Source: Owenia fusiformis (taxonomy: Eukaryota > Annelida > Polychaeta > Sabellida > Oweniidae). From it: a stretch of DNA of 64,000 nucleotides. The stretch is taken from NCBI GenBank assembly GCA_903813345.2, contig CAIIXF020000007.1, positions 37,224,759-37,288,758 on the forward strand, in the 5' to 3' direction. The first letter of the stretch is position 1; every line of letters begins with the position of its first letter. The position numbers and the translations under genes are program-made. The notes beneath the pieces were generated by a model, which was given only the letters and a program-made list of their open reading frames with translations, was not told the DNA's origin and did not search any database. Below are positions 9,931 to 21,900 of the stretch, in pieces.

Positions 9931-12900
9931 GTATGTTGATTTCTCAAAGTGTAGAATAAGTTGGATTTCAAAAATTAGTTTAATGTACAAATTATGGCTT
10001 GGACAAACCGGAAAGACACCATTGGAAAGCTGACATAATCAGCTTTTGGATCCATGGGTATTTGTTGAAGAAAGTGTTGAATTATTTTTCTGTTTTTTGA
10101 GTTGTTTCTTTGAGCTCGAACACCAATACAAAAATTGACAAAAAATAAGAATTCTGTTTTCTGGTCATCTTATTATTTTGAAGACCATGTATCCGTTTGT
10201 GTAAACGAAACAACTTTTAAATGTTGAATACAGAATCATCTGAAAACAAAGTCATTAATTGAGTAGACTTGATTATTGTAAATGTTTGATTTGAACAAAC
10301 TGAACTACCTTAAAACATTGAACTACTTTAGATACCGTAAAACCTGTGAACGTTGAAAACAACCTGGGGCGGTGAATTTGTACAATCTGCGATCTGTTCA
10401 GATAAATTTTGTCGTAGTAATGATGCATTGTGGAATCAATCCAAGAATTAATCCAAAAATCGGTGAATTTGTACGATCCTGGGATTAATCTCAGGATAAA
10501 TCTCAATCCACCTCTTGAATAAATAAGATTTTTCTGAATTCCAATGCAAATTGGATGAATCTTGGGGATTCACCCCATAATCCTCGGATTGTATGAATTC
10601 ACCAAATATTAATCGAATGAGTAATCCAATATTTGTCCCAAAAGATAAAATTTATCCGGATTGGATTGGGGATTGTACGAATTCATGGCCTCTGATGTTA
10701 CTTGTCCATTTTGTTGGCATTCAACATTTGGAGGTTCATTATTTTATCATTAAGTTTATGGGTAACAGAACTTTGAATTGTTTCACGTTACAGATTTTAC
10801 TGTTTCACAGGTTTCACTGTATTACAGGTTTTACTCTATTACAGGTTTACAGTTTTACAGGTTTTACTGTATTACAGGTTTTACTCTATTACAGGTTTAC
10901 AGTTTTACAGGTTTTACTGTATTACAGGTTTTACTCTATTACAGGTTTACAGTTTTACAGGTTTTACTGTATTACAGGTTTAAATGTATTACAGGTTTTA
11001 CTGTATTACAGGTTTAAATGTATTACAGGTTTTACTGTATTACAGGTTACTGTATTACAGTTTTACAGGTTTTACTGTATTACAGTTTTACAGGTTTTAC
11101 TGTTTTACAGTTTTACAGGTTTTATAGTTTTACAGGTTTTACTCTATTACAGGTTTACAGTTTTACAGGTTTTACTGTATTACAGGTTTAAATGTATTAC
11201 AGGTTTTACTGTATTACAGGTTACTGTATTACAGTTTTACAGGTTTTACTGTATTACAGTTTTACTGTTTTACAGTTTTACAGGTTTTATAGTTTTACAG
11301 GTTTTATAGTTTTACAGGTTTTACTCCATTACAGGTTTACAGTTTTGCAGGTTTTACTAAAAATACAGGTTTTACTGTTTACCTGGAGTTCACCTCATTG
11401 GAACATTTGAATCCTATACTAACCAATATGTTCTAATTTCCAGTTCATGGGAACTCCCAGAAAGGCAGAGGAGGGGGAGGCAATAATAAAAATGAGTCCT
11501 GGCCCCCCAGAGGAGGTGGATCAAGAGGGGGGTCTAACAGAGGAGGCGCCAGGGGAGGTGCGAGGGGAGGGGCAGGAAGAGGTATGTGGAAATGTCAAGT
11601 TATCCCAATTGGCCACTACATAGAGTTCCCCATTAATTCCTTTTCACCGCTATATTGTCCGAGGTCGTATGTCATACAAAATGACAACATTAAAAAATTT
11701 GCAAACCTTTTTGTGAACAGTGTTCGGTGGCTGGTGTTCAGAGTTTTGCATCTGTAACGATTTGTAATTACTAACAAGGTAGTGACATTTTGTTGTGTTA
11801 ATGCCTTGTTTAATGGTTCTGCAATATTCACTTTATAAGTATGTTTCAAAACTGAACTGGAACCAAACTTGTAGAAATCGCTATATTTTAAATTGTCAAA
11901 TGAACAATAAAAGATAGATGGAAGTATGTGATTATTTTATTGTCAAAAATTCCAGGAGGTGGGAATCGTGGAAGAGGTCGGGGAGGTGCAAGATATGACG
12001 GTTATGATGATTATGATGCTATTGATGAATATGGTAACTATGATGACATGTTGTCCAGTTACCGAGCAACCCAGAAACGTGCTGCCCCATATGCTGGGTA
12101 TGGTACACCAAAAGCTGCACGTCGTGATGTTTACGAGGATATGTATGGAGGCTACGAGGATGAATATAACGACCCTTACTATGATGGTATGCATGTATAA
12201 AACATTTTTAATTCTCTGAAAATGAAAATTTTGGACAGGGGGTTAATAATTTCTGGGGCCTCACCACCGATATGAATTAAAAGAGTTCGTGAAAATCTAA
12301 ATTCTGATTTTTTTTTTTATTTATCATGTTTTGTTCAGTACAATAATATATAATAAAAGGAAATTTCAAACAGGCAAAAATCTAAATTGTGATGAATCTA
12401 CAATATGTATAGTAACATTTATATATAATGGCACCAAACTGAGTCCAGAATATATACAGGGTGTCGAATAAGTCCTGCCCCCCCCCCCCCCCCCCTTTAC
12501 AGCCAAAACCAAGATATATGGGACCAAGTGTGATATATCATTGGAAAGGTCTTCCAAAGTTATGTTGATTGGCATAAATCTGATACATGTCATCAATGTC
12601 ACAAATTTTTACATCATATGAATTGAGGTGACCATAGGCCTATAGAAACATGGCAATTTGGCGTATTTGGCAGGATTTTAAGAATCGAGTATCAGAAAAG
12701 TCAAAGGACCTAAAAATGACAACCTATGTATATGGCAATGAATTAAACCAATATCTGGATAGGGTTAGATAAGTAGAAAATAAAGGTGCAAGGAAAGTGG
12801 TGAAAACCTTTTTGTAACAAGTGGAATGCAAAAAAGGTTAACTTTTTGACATATTTCTGAGTTCATGTCCTTCCCATTTTGACGCAATAAAAGCTGCTTA

Positions 12901-15900
12901 AGGAGGGTACATTTACTCCAAAGGACAGCATGAAAATATAGGTGAATTTCATCCAAAATACTTGAGAGTTGGTAAGTTAACATAACTTTGGATGATCTTT
13001 CCAATGGTATATCACACTAGGTACCATCTCTTAATGGGACTTATTTGACACCCTGTAATATAGGATTATAAGGGTCAAAAACACAATATATCTTACAAGC
13101 AGTACAGGAAGTGTTTTCTCTGCAATTATACTCACAGGTGTTGCTGTATATCTAAATTGGGTGGAATAGAGCATATGACATATCACAGTTTCATGTATGT
13201 TTTACTACATTTTGACCAATTGAATCTTCAGACCTATTTGTATCTTGATTATGTAATTATTACTTTTTATGTCATCACCAAAAGTGGTGACATGTTGTTA
13301 GGGTTTCTTTTTATGGTGGCAGTTGGCCTCCAGCGCTCAGTGTCTGTTGTGACATTTTGCATGATGATGCCTTGTTATGTCTTTCAGTCAATCCATTTTC
13401 ATGTCATGCTTGAATATTTATATTTCCAGCACCCCAAAGAGGACATGGGGGGCCTGGACCGTCAGGCTACAATGAACCTGGAGGATACGGACCTGGGGTA
13501 AGAAAAACAAATCTAAATATGCAAATTAAATATTTGTCATTATTTGTCTTTCTACTGTTATATGTCAATAGAGGAGTTTCCATAAAACTTTGAAACGTTA
13601 AAAATGTTAAAAAATACATTTACCCAATATAAGGATCTTTAATGTTAAATCACAATCCGCATCAGTATGTTCATATAGTTACATTCCAATGATGTTTTAT
13701 GTTGATCCAAATATAATTACTTATTAGATCATCTTGCTTTATGTTTCCATGTGTTCTGGCCCTACCAACACCCATGCTGCCATCTACTTTTCCATTTATA
13801 TAGAATTATGGTATATTGTGAAACCATAACAAATGTTTAGAATATTACCTCATAAAGTTGAAGTTAATAAAAGTGTACATATTGTATTTATTCAATAATT
13901 TTTAACTTTTTCAGGGTGGCGGTGGTGGAAAATCCAAAAAGGTTGATGAAATGTTGCAGAATTTGGTAAGTGTACCCTTAGTCACATTTCAACCTAATAC
14001 ACCCTTGGTATATGCGGTGACCGAAAATAGACCGGCTAGGTTTAACATGACTGACTGACTGGTGCAGATTAACACTTATTATTGAATTTAAATTACCTAT
14101 GAACTGCTCAGTATCTACATTTTTATATCAAATTTGAAATCTATGATATCAAATAATATATGATATAAAAAAATTATGAAATAGATTGAATTGAATTGAT
14201 GTCTTGAAATGTAAGAAAGCTCCCCATATTTCTTTATGATTTTTATGAATGATTTATGATTGTCTAAAAATTTGTCAAAATTTGAGAACCTTTCAAACAT
14301 TCCAAGATATCATACATGTCATAGATTTCAATTTTTGCACAAAAAGTAGATATTAAGCTAGTTATGGGAAATTTAAAATTTAGAAATAACTGTTAACTGC
14401 ACCAGTCAGGATGTTCTATCAAATAATATATGATATTAGAAATTATGAAATAGATTGAATTGAATTGATATCTTGGAATGTAAGAAAGCTCCCCTTTGGC
14501 ACGAAAAAGAAGATATTAAGTGACTTATGGGTTATTTAAAATTTAGAAATAACTGTTAACTGCACCAGTCAGGATGTTCTTAACCCAGCCAGTCATTATT
14601 TTTGCTGCATATACCAACAGTGTAATAGAAATAAAAATTTAATCAGTTTTAAAATAGCTTGTAGTTACTGGACAACAAGTGAACAGCTCTCATGGTGAAA
14701 AATATGAATTACTCATGACTAATACAATGACTATTTAAATCACTATGACTATTTAATCAATGACTATTCAACTACCCACAATTATAACATATAATTGCAC
14801 CAACTCAAGAAGAACTGAGTAGCTCACATAATTATACATGTATGTTACTATGTATCAGGAACTTCTCCTTAGCTTTCCCTATATGGTCCTATAAGCCTTA
14901 TATGGATCTATCACATGACATTCAAAATGGCGGACAACATTAATTTGTATCCTATATGGTCCTATAAGCCTTATATGGATCTATCACATGACATTCAAAA
15001 TGGCGGACAACATTAATTTGTATCCTATATGGTCCTATAAGCCTAACATGGATGACATGACCCCCAATACCAACTCTGAACTTTGGGACATATATATTAC
15101 ATTTTTGCATTGTGTTTTAGACTGACTGTATAGTGAACAGTGAAGATGACGCTGACATGGCCTTACAAGTTTCCAGTGCACTCACGCAAGCCTTGATGAA
15201 ATATATATTACATTTTTGCATTGTGTTTTAGACTGACTGTATAGTGAACAGTGAAGATGACGCTGACATGGCCCTACAAGTTTCCAGTGCGCTCACACAA
15301 GCCTTGATGAAATACAGGAGCCAGAAAGTGACAAGAGTAAGCCTACTTTTTTTTAAAGTAAACATTGATATTTGATATATTTCATATATATCCCATATAT
15401 ATAGTAGTTTCATTTTCTCTAAAAATAAGCAACAAATTTGACATGAAACCTAAGTATCCGGTTGGCATGGCAACATGACAACGGGATATGTGGAGCAAGA
15501 GAATGACACTTTTTGAGTTAGAAAAAAGTTGACACTTGAAGGGTGTTAAAGGCGACCAAATTTATTTCAAAGGTGTCAGTAATGGCTATTAATCAATTAT
15601 TTGTTCATTAGACCATTGCTATATGTGTGATGTGATATCATACATGCTATAGTTGGCAACTGTGATGTCATTGACCTGAAGAATGCCTTGCGCCAAAAGC
15701 AGCCCAATAAGCATAAAATCCAGTTCCATTTCGACAATGCGCCATTCCATACCTCAATATTAACTCAAACTTCACTGAAAATATGCGCATGCCTTAGCTT
15801 ACCCATGCGCCCTTCTCACCTGATCTGGCTTCCTCTGACTTTTATCGTTATGGTGAACTGAAGGACCAATTACGAGGACAGGACATATTTTTGAACTTTA

Positions 15901-16400
15901 AAATGAAGTCTGTCTTGCAGTTCTAGGCTTTCTGAGACAGGTGATGGGGATGTGTTTGATCAAGGTTCCCGCAGACATACTGAGTGTACATAAAGGGAAA
16001 AGAGACTATTTTGAAAATTAAATTAAGAACTCGCAATAAAAATGGTCAAATTGAAAAAATAATTAACATGCAGAGTTCCATCTCTTCCACCAAATCAACC
16101 TCTTCCACCCATGTTGATACCTCAATAGAAGTAAACATAAACAGTTTCTATGTGTAGAGTGTATTTATTGTTTTGAATTAATCTTATATTGTTTGTTTTT
16201 CCAGGGTGCAAGTCATAGTATGGGAGGTCCACCTCTTCCACCTATGTTGATACCTCAATAGAAGAAAACATAAACAATTTCTATGTGAAGAGTGTATTTA
16301 TTGTTTTGAATTAATCCTATATTGTTTGTTGTTTCAGGGTGCAAGTCATAGTATGGGAGGTCCACCTCTTCCACCAAATCCACCTCTTCCACCCATGTAG
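9729..16400 (+). CDS. RGG/Gly-rich RNA-binding-type protein, 3' exons (gene model)
   Basis: Seven exons join in frame: 9729-9930, 11444-11581, 11956-12186, 13430-13497, 13915-13965, 15232-15336 and 16338-16400 (stop TAG). Donors and acceptors are GT-AG throughout and the phases agree. The joined product is a charged Lys/Glu-rich segment, an RGG-rich stretch, an acidic Tyr/Asp/Gly-rich region, a second Gly-rich stretch, an apparently helical segment (KKVDEMLQNL, then NSEDDADMALQVSSALTQ), and a Pro/Leu tail. RGG plus YGG/DYD composition is typical of hnRNP-like nuclear RNA-binding proteins, but I do not recognise the ortholog and see no RRM or KH in these exons. The first exon begins KEHFMNYVTLMKH, which faintly recalls the end of a U1/matrin-type zinc finger; that is only a guess. 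The 5' exons lie before position 1. Confidence 0.85.
10787..11380 (+). repeat. Intronic minisatellite of TTTTACAG/TATTACAG units
   Basis: A degenerate array of 16-26-bp units built from TTTTACAGG, TTTTACTG and TATTACAGG fills most of the intron upstream of the exon at 11444. Almost every unit ends in a pyrimidine-AG-G string resembling a splice acceptor. Translations through it are low-complexity and not coding. The rest of the intron (9931-10786) is unremarkable apart from imperfect inverted pieces around 10365-10690 (GAATTTGTAC / GTACGAATTC). Confidence 0.93.
11444..11581 (+). CDS. RGG gene, exon with RGG box
   Basis: Acceptor ATTTCCAG, donor GTATGT at 11582. The 46 codons begin FHGNSQKGRGGGG and continue into RGG/RGGA repeats (GGSRGGSNRGGARGGARGG). 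RGG boxes bind RNA and are targets of arginine methylation. Confidence 0.92.
11956..12186 (+). CDS. RGG gene, exon with RGRGG and acidic YD/YGG region
   Basis: Acceptor AATTCCAG, donor GTATGC at 12187. It encodes GGGNRGRGRGGARYDGYDDY, then a Tyr/Asp/Gly-rich stretch with MYGGYEDEYNDPYYD. The composition matches hnRNP-type low-complexity domains. It begins by completing a Gly codon and ends one base into a codon. Confidence 0.92.
12455..13057. mobile_element. MITE with about 100-bp imperfect terminal inverted repeats
   Basis: Ends TACAGGGTGTCGAATAAGTC and GGGACTTATTTGACACCCTG are inverted and bounded by TA. Similarity continues inward through GTGTGATATA(T/C)CATTGGAAAG and CCAAAGTTATGTT. A poly(C) run lies at 12477-12495. 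No transposase is visible, and the element sits in an intron of the RGG gene. The TA target and CAGGGTGTC end fit the Tc1/mariner superfamily (inference). Confidence 0.85.
13430..13497 (+). CDS. RGG gene, Gly/Pro-rich exon
   Basis: Acceptor ATATTTCCAG, donor GTAAGA at 13498. Completing the split codon gives APQRGHGGPGPSGYNEPGGY followed by GPG; it ends in phase 0. Confidence 0.88.
13915..13965 (+). CDS. RGG gene, 17-codon exon
   Basis: Acceptor ACTTTTTCAG, donor GTAAGT at 13966. It encodes GGGGGKSKKVDEMLQNL and is in phase 0 at both ends, so it could be skipped without a frame change. Confidence 0.88.
14005..14616. mobile_element. Intronic MITE with inverted ends and internal duplication
   Basis: TTGGTATATGCGGTGAC at the left and its inverted counterpart GCATATACCAA at the right, with further inverted similarity around GACTGGTGCAG/CTGCACCAGTC. 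A segment of about 180 bp (including TTTAGAAATAACTGTTAACT) occurs twice inside. No coding content. Confidence 0.75.
14881..15050 (+). repeat. 73-bp tandem duplication
   Basis: TATATGGTCCTATAAGCC ... AATGGCGGACAACATTAATT occurs twice in full, followed by a partial third copy. It lies in the intron just upstream of the exon at 15121/15232. Confidence 0.88.
15121..15231 (+). pseudogene. Upstream partial copy of the next exon (111-bp duplication)
   Basis: This stretch has the acceptor TGTGTTTTAG and the first 28 codons of the following exon (TDCIVNSEDDADMALQVSSA). It then runs into intron sequence without a donor and ends at a stop. It is a tandem copy of the intron end plus exon start. If this acceptor were used, translation would stop at 15229-15231, truncating the protein. 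Confidence 0.85.
15232..15336 (+). CDS. RGG gene, helical exon
   Basis: Acceptor TGTGTTTTAG, donor GTAAGC at 15337. Its 35 codons start TDCIVNSEDDADMALQVSSA and end LMKYRSQKVTR; it is in phase 0 at both ends. It differs from the upstream copy at a few silent sites (TTA/CTA, GCA/GCG, ACG/ACA), which suggests the coding frame was kept. Confidence 0.88.
15650..16025 (+). pseudogene. Mariner/IS630-type transposase fragment, decayed
   Basis: Translation gives QFHFDNAPFHTS (the second catalytic Asp region, as in mariner HxDNAPAH). After a frameshift comes SPDLASSDFYRYGELKDQL (the YSPDLAPSDFxLF motif of mariners), then a decayed C-terminal tail broken by stops. It is an old intronic insertion between the last two exons of the RGG gene. 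Confidence 0.8.
16205..16261 (+). CDS. RGG gene, alternative terminal exon (upstream copy)
   Basis: Acceptor TTTTTCCAG, then GASHSMGGPPLPPMLIPQ and a TAG stop. It is in frame after the exon ending at 15336. It is one unit of a 133-bp tandem duplication whose next unit is the terminal exon at 16338. A further truncated unit without a usable in-frame acceptor lies at about 16076-16200. Confidence 0.65.
   Translation, partial: GASHSMGGPPLPPMLIPQ
16338..16400 (+). CDS. RGG gene, terminal exon
   Basis: Acceptor TTGTTTCAG, then GASHSMGGPPLPPNPPLPPM and a TAG stop. I chose this as the default end because it is the last copy and the 3' UTR and poly(A) signals follow. The upstream copy gives an equally valid but different tail. 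Confidence 0.75.
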   Translation, partial: GASHSMGGPPLPPNPPLPPM

Positions 16401-16697
16401 ACACCTCAGTAGAAACAAACATAAACAGTTGTAAACAAAACTGTAGAGGAAAACAAATATTGTTGGAGGAAAACAAATATTTTGGAGGACAACAGGCACA
16501 ACTAAAGGAATACAATAGTGTATAGATAATGCAGAATCCTCAAGATACATTTTACAGACATATTTCAAAATATTTTAGCTCATCTTGAGTTTTTTAGGTT
16601 TAATAACAATACATACTTTCAAATAACAAGGATGGGATGCAAATTGTGTTTCAATTTTAAACATGAACATGTTTATGTAGAAAATTCAATAGATTGA

Positions 16698-16703
16698 AAT
16701 AAA
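16698..16703 (+). terminator. Poly(A) signal of the RGG gene
   Basis: AATAAA about 300 bp after the stop at 16400; a second AATAAA lies at 16832-16837. 16401-16700 would be the 3' UTR. Confidence 0.6.
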
Positions 16704-17099
16704 ATGTATATAATAATAATTATATTTTTTGTTTTTGTGTTTTAACAAAATATCTCATAACAACAGCGAATAATTGAAAGCTTTGTTATATTTGAACTCT
16801 AATTTGAAATTAAATTGTAGCACATGAACGAAATAAAATGTAAAGCCTTCATTTATTTCATCCTAGATAATACTATTGAAACTTGACTTCAATGAACCAT
16901 TGACCTAAATTTTGAATTTTTTCTACAAGGGAAAAGATGTGAGTCGCTGACCAATTTGTTCGGTTCAACCATACTTCACACAAAAAAAGTTTTGTCAAAA
17001 GTCCTAAAATACTAGTATTACAAAAAACTTACTGTCTTTGGGTTTCATATAAACATACGATCATTTGAGATCATATAAAACTTACTTTATGTATCACAC

Positions 17100-17608
17100 C
17101 GGAATAGCCTGACAACGGTAAAGCCAGATACCGTTGTCACAAATGGTGGACATAACCGTCGCTTCAACTGTTAAATCACTTGGTCCTCATTTCATGGAAT
17201 TTTATCATCGCTAATTCTCGGCATGTATTAAGCTCTTGTGATAATGTATCATATGAAATCCCATTTTCGATCAAATTGGGTCGTGAATCGCAACAATATA
17301 GCGTCTTCGATATCGCCAATGACAACGGAATCAGAATTTGAGTAATTTTTAAAGACAACGGCATATTTAATTACAGCGTCCTTGTCCCGGATCTCATTTT
17401 GATCGTTTAAATTAAAGACTTTATTTCGATGGTAGAACAGTATTTACTGTACAATGAGTATAAAGACACTTTGATTGATTGTTGTTCTAAATGAATTTAG
17501 TCTAGGTGCTCTATTAAACATACAGTTCATGAAAATCCAATTGAAGCGATGGTTATGTCCGCCATTTGTGACAACGGTATCTGACTTTACCGTTGTCAGG
17601 CTATTCCG
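17100..17608. mobile_element. MITE, about 510 bp, long inverted ends
   Basis: CGGAATAGCCTGACAACGGT at the left is repeated inverted at the right. Inverted similarity extends about 85 bp (through ATACCGTTGTCACAAATGG) with few mismatches. No coding capacity. Confidence 0.85.
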
Positions 17609-17883
17609 GGGTGATGTATAGGATGTACTGATGACCTCCTAAGATCTATAATGAAAAAAAGGTTTTGAAGTCTCTCAGAAATAACCATTTTTTGTTTTCA
17701 CACTGTGTTTTAACGTAGGCCTACAGTAAAACCGAACACGATTTTCGGGATAAGCTGTAAGAATGCTATGGAGATTACCGACTAGAGACATCGTTTTTTA
17801 GACAGGGCCGTTTTTATCAAAAATAAAGATCTAATGGGGCAACACATGAACAGTAGCTAATAAAACCAAACGTCTGAAGTACT

Positions 17884-18657
17884 ATGCAAACAAGATCTGC
17901 AACCAAAAAACAATCATACTCAAAAAATCAAAGGAAAATAACTGATTTCCGAACCAACTCGGTGGCCAAAAAAGTAAACAAAGACAAAATGGCGGAAGGC
18001 GGAAACAAACAAACCGAAACTGAACTCTTCAGCGAAGCTCTGCAAGAGCTACCAAGAAATGATGACCTGAAAAGGATGCTCATAGAGATTATAGACGCTA
18101 GAATAAATCCTATAAACGAAAGTCTGGCAAATATTGATGAAAAAATGACGAAATTCGAAAAAATCGAATCAGACATTGGCGTCATGAAAAAACAATTGAG
18201 CGAGAAAACCAAGAAACTGACCGTGGACATAGAGCAAAATAAGCGCAATATTCAACAAACCGAAGAGAAATTATTACGACTAGATCTCCAGAGAAGGCAA
18301 ACAAACCTGATAATCGACAATATAGAGCAGAAAGGAGGCGAAAATGTAATAAAAACAGTCGAAACTTGCCTGGGAAATATCGGTTGCGCAGTTTCGATTT
18401 CGAATGCATACAGAATGGGAGCACCGGGAGGTCAAGGACGAATCGCACCAATCTTCGTGGAATTCCAAACACGACGAGACGTAGACCGAGTTAAGAAAAC
18501 GGCTTGGACGAAACAGAACAGCAAAACAGTAAAAATCAGAGAAGACTTGCCGAACGAGCTGAGGAAACTACGGGGTAAAGCGTACGCGAACCATATAAAA
18601 GCCGCCAAACGAGAGCAGAAAAAATTTAGATGGGACGGCTGGATAAATTATTCATAG
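17884..18657 (+). CDS. LINE ORF1 protein (coiled coil, RRM-like)
   Basis: 257 residues. The N-terminus is basic (MQTRSATKKQSYSKNQRK). Residues about 70-140 form a heptad-like coiled coil rich in Lys/Glu/Leu. Residues about 140-215 resemble the RRM of L1-type ORF1p (RQTNLIIDNIEQKG ... IFVEFQTRRDVDRV), and a basic C-terminal segment with IREDLPNELRKLRGKA ends it. The family binds LINE RNA as a trimer and acts as a nucleic-acid chaperone. ORF2 starts about 300 bp downstream in the same direction. Confidence 0.88.
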   Translation: MQTRSATKKQSYSKNQRKITDFRTNSVAKKVNKDKMAEGGNKQTETELFSEALQELPRNDDLKRMLIEIIDARINPINESLANIDEKMTKFEKIESDIGVMKKQLSEKTKKLTVDIEQNKRNIQQTEEKLLRLDLQRRQTNLIIDNIEQKGGENVIKTVETCLGNIGCAVSISNAYRMGAPGGQGRIAPIFVEFQTRRDVDRVKKTAWTKQNSKTVKIREDLPNELRKLRGKAYANHIKAAKREQKKFRWDGWINYS

Positions 18658-18952
18658 ACAACGTACAGATTGACTTATCAGCCGAGATCGAAGAGACACG
18701 ACAAGATATCACAAGAAATTCATAAAATAAGACTTTCAAATTTTTTATCCCCAATTGTTCTTCTAAAATTAGGCCCAGTCTCTAGACGTTTTTCTACCAA
18801 GCATCTTTTTTCCTTAGGACGTTCCTCTTTTTGTTTACACATTTTTTATCTATTTTTAATTAATATTAATACTAAGATAACTAAAACAAACATGTATAAT
18901 TTAACAAGAGTAGAGAGAGAGACAGGTAAGAACCAGGTTCACTGCAATAATA

Positions 18953-21900
18953 ATGTCACTTAAAATAGCATCACTAAACGCAAAGGGTTTGCAAAATAGG
19001 ATCAAAAGGAGAAAAATATTCAATCTTACAAGAAAAGCCAAAATTGACATTCTCTTTCTCCAAGAAACACACAGTGGATCCAAGCAAGAATCATTATGGT
19101 CTCAGGAATGGGGGTTCAAGGCTTTCTTCTCACAGTACTCACAAAATGCAGCAGGGGTAGGAGTACTCTTTTCAAATCGAAGTGACATAGAAATTATAAA
19201 AAATGAAACGGACCCAGAAGGAAGATATATCCTTATCCAGTGCCTGATGCATGGGAGGCCGACACTATTGATAAATGTTTATGGATTCAATCATGACAAT
19301 GGAATTTTGTATCCAAAAATTAACGAGAAACTCAGAGAATATATAGACCACCAAATCATTATTGGAGGAGACTTCAATGTAATTTTAGAGCCGAATATCG
19401 ATAAATATGGTGGAAGAGATGCAACACATGGAAAAACAAGAGAACAAATAAATGCACTAATCGAAGATTTCGATCTTCTAGATGTATGGAGACAGAAAAA
19501 CAAGAGTATCAATGACTATACATGGGAAAACAACAATTCAACCATCAAGTGTAGACTAGACTACTTTCTTGTTTCAGGAGACGTATTCCAATGTACAGAA
19601 GAAGCCATAATAGATCCAAACACATATATCAAGATTACAGACCACAAACTAATAACCCTTAAATTAAAATTTACAGATCAACCACGTGGCCCCGGACTTT
19701 GGAAAATGAATAACAAATGGATTGGAGATGAAGAATATGACCAATTGATCAAACACAGTATTCAAGAAACAACAAAGCAAAACACAACTCTACAACCAAA
19801 TATACTATGGGAGTTAATAAAGTTTAACATAAAACAAGTTACAGTCAAATTTTCAAAGACTAAAAAAGAAGAATCAAAAACTAACCTTGATATCAAGATG
19901 CGCCGCAGAATTCTACTACATCAACAAAAGCAAAGTGCTGCTTGCCAAATAGAGCAAGAGAGACTAAATAATGAAATTGAAAACCTTGACAATGAAATAG
20001 ACATTTTAAATACAGAAAAAGCAAAAGCTACACTATTTAGAAGTAAAGTTAGGTGGATTGAAGAAGGTGAAAAACCCACAGCTTACTTCCTCAAACTGGA
20101 AAAAAGGAATTTTCTTAACAAAACAATAACAAAGATAGAAACAGACGACGGGAAAATAGTTGAAAAACAAAAAGACATAGCTCTAGAACAAATGAAGTTT
20201 TATGAAAAGATATACAGATCAACCAATGTAGATGAAGAAAAACACAAAAGCATATTCTTCCCGGAAGAGAAAGACACCGAGGAACTAACCGAAGACCAAA
20301 AACAAAATTGTGAAAATGATATAACAGAAGCAGAATGCCTCACACAACTAAAACTGATGAAAAGAGGAAAAACTCCTGGCAGTGATGGCATAAGCACAGA
20401 TTTCTATCAACACTTCTGGAAACTTTTAGCCCCATACCTGCTAAAAAGTTTTGAAGAAACATTTTTAAAAGGAGAATTGACGATCGAACAAAAAAGAGGT
20501 GTGATAACATTAATACCAAAAAAAGGCAAAAATCCAATGAAGCTTAAAAACTGGAGGCCTATAACGCTCCTAAATACTGATTATAAGCTACTTACAAAAT
20601 TGATAGCCTCCAGAATAAAACAAGTGCTCCCGCACATAATTAGTAGTGACCAAACAGGTTTCTTAAAAGGACGTTATATCGGAGAAAACATACGTCTTGT
20701 GATTGATCTAAATGAACACATGAAAAATGAAAACAGATATGGAATCATAACTCTAATTGATTTTCAAAAAGCCTTCGACACAATTGAGATCAGCTACATA
20801 CTCAAGTCGCTAAAATACTTTAACTTTGGTGAAAATATAATAAAGTGGGTAAAAATTTTCTATAACAACATCAGTAGCACAATACTCAATAACGGTTTTA
20901 CTTCACCTTACTTTAACCCAACTAGAGGAGTAAGACAAGGCTGCCCATTATCTCCTTACCTTTTTATCATTGGAGCAGAACTACTAAGCGCAGCCATAAG
21001 AAGAGCAACAAACATACAAGGAATTAAACTGAATGATGGCCTGAATACAGAAGTAAAGACAACACAGTTTGCTGATGACACTAAACTACTTCTCCAAGAT
21101 GAAACATCGATAAAGCCAGCTATAAAATTACTCGAGAAGTTTGGAGAGACATCAGGTCTATGCATCAACAAAGAAAAGACAGAAATAGCCATAATTGGTG
21201 AAAAAACAAATCAACGTGAAATAGAAACCCTGTGTGAATCATTGAACTTAAAATTAGAAAAAAGAAAAATTAAACTCTTAGGTATAAACATTCCTATGAA
21301 TGGGGATAAAATAGAAGACATTAATTATCAAGGAGCTTTGGAAAAAATTGAAGCCCAAATCAAAATGTGGAAGCAAAGAATGATTACACCGATAGGGAAA
21401 ATTCATGTAATCAAATCACTAATGATCTCTCAATTAACCTTTATGCTAGCAGTTTTACCCCTTCCATCAGATGCATATCTTAAAGATGTTGAAACAAAAC
21501 TATACAAGTTTATATGGAATGGCAAAAGAGATAAAATTTCAAGAAAAATATTACAGTTAGAACTGATCAAAGGAGGACTAGAAATGGTTAACCTAAAAGC
21601 CTTTGCCAAAAATGCAAAGGTTAAATGGTTAAGAAAATATTTCAATACAGATGATCAAGGTAAATGGAAAACTTTATGGAAAATGAAGCTAAAAAACTAT
21701 GATAATAAGGGGAAATGGAATTGTAATGCTAAGGACCCAAAAACACTAGAAGACAAGGTGAACATTACAAGCATAGATGAAATACTAAAAATATGGTGTG
21801 AGCTACACTACAAAGCAGCAAATGAACTTGTCACGAAGGAAGAAATAAAACATCAAATTATATGGAATAACAGCTGCATTCTGGATAGAAAAGAAACTAT

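Noticed and set aside
10593-11410. ORFs through the TTTTACAG repeat
   Set aside because: Low-complexity translations (LLYYRF repeats) of an intronic minisatellite; several frames are open.
11943-12219. Other-frame and antisense ORFs over the RGG exon
   Set aside because: Composition shadows of the true frame, which is fixed by splice phase on both sides.
13157-13501. ORF of 114 codons ending at the RGG-gene exon
   Set aside because: Only the last 68 bases (13430-13497) are exon, and in a different reading frame fixed by splice phase. The rest is intron.
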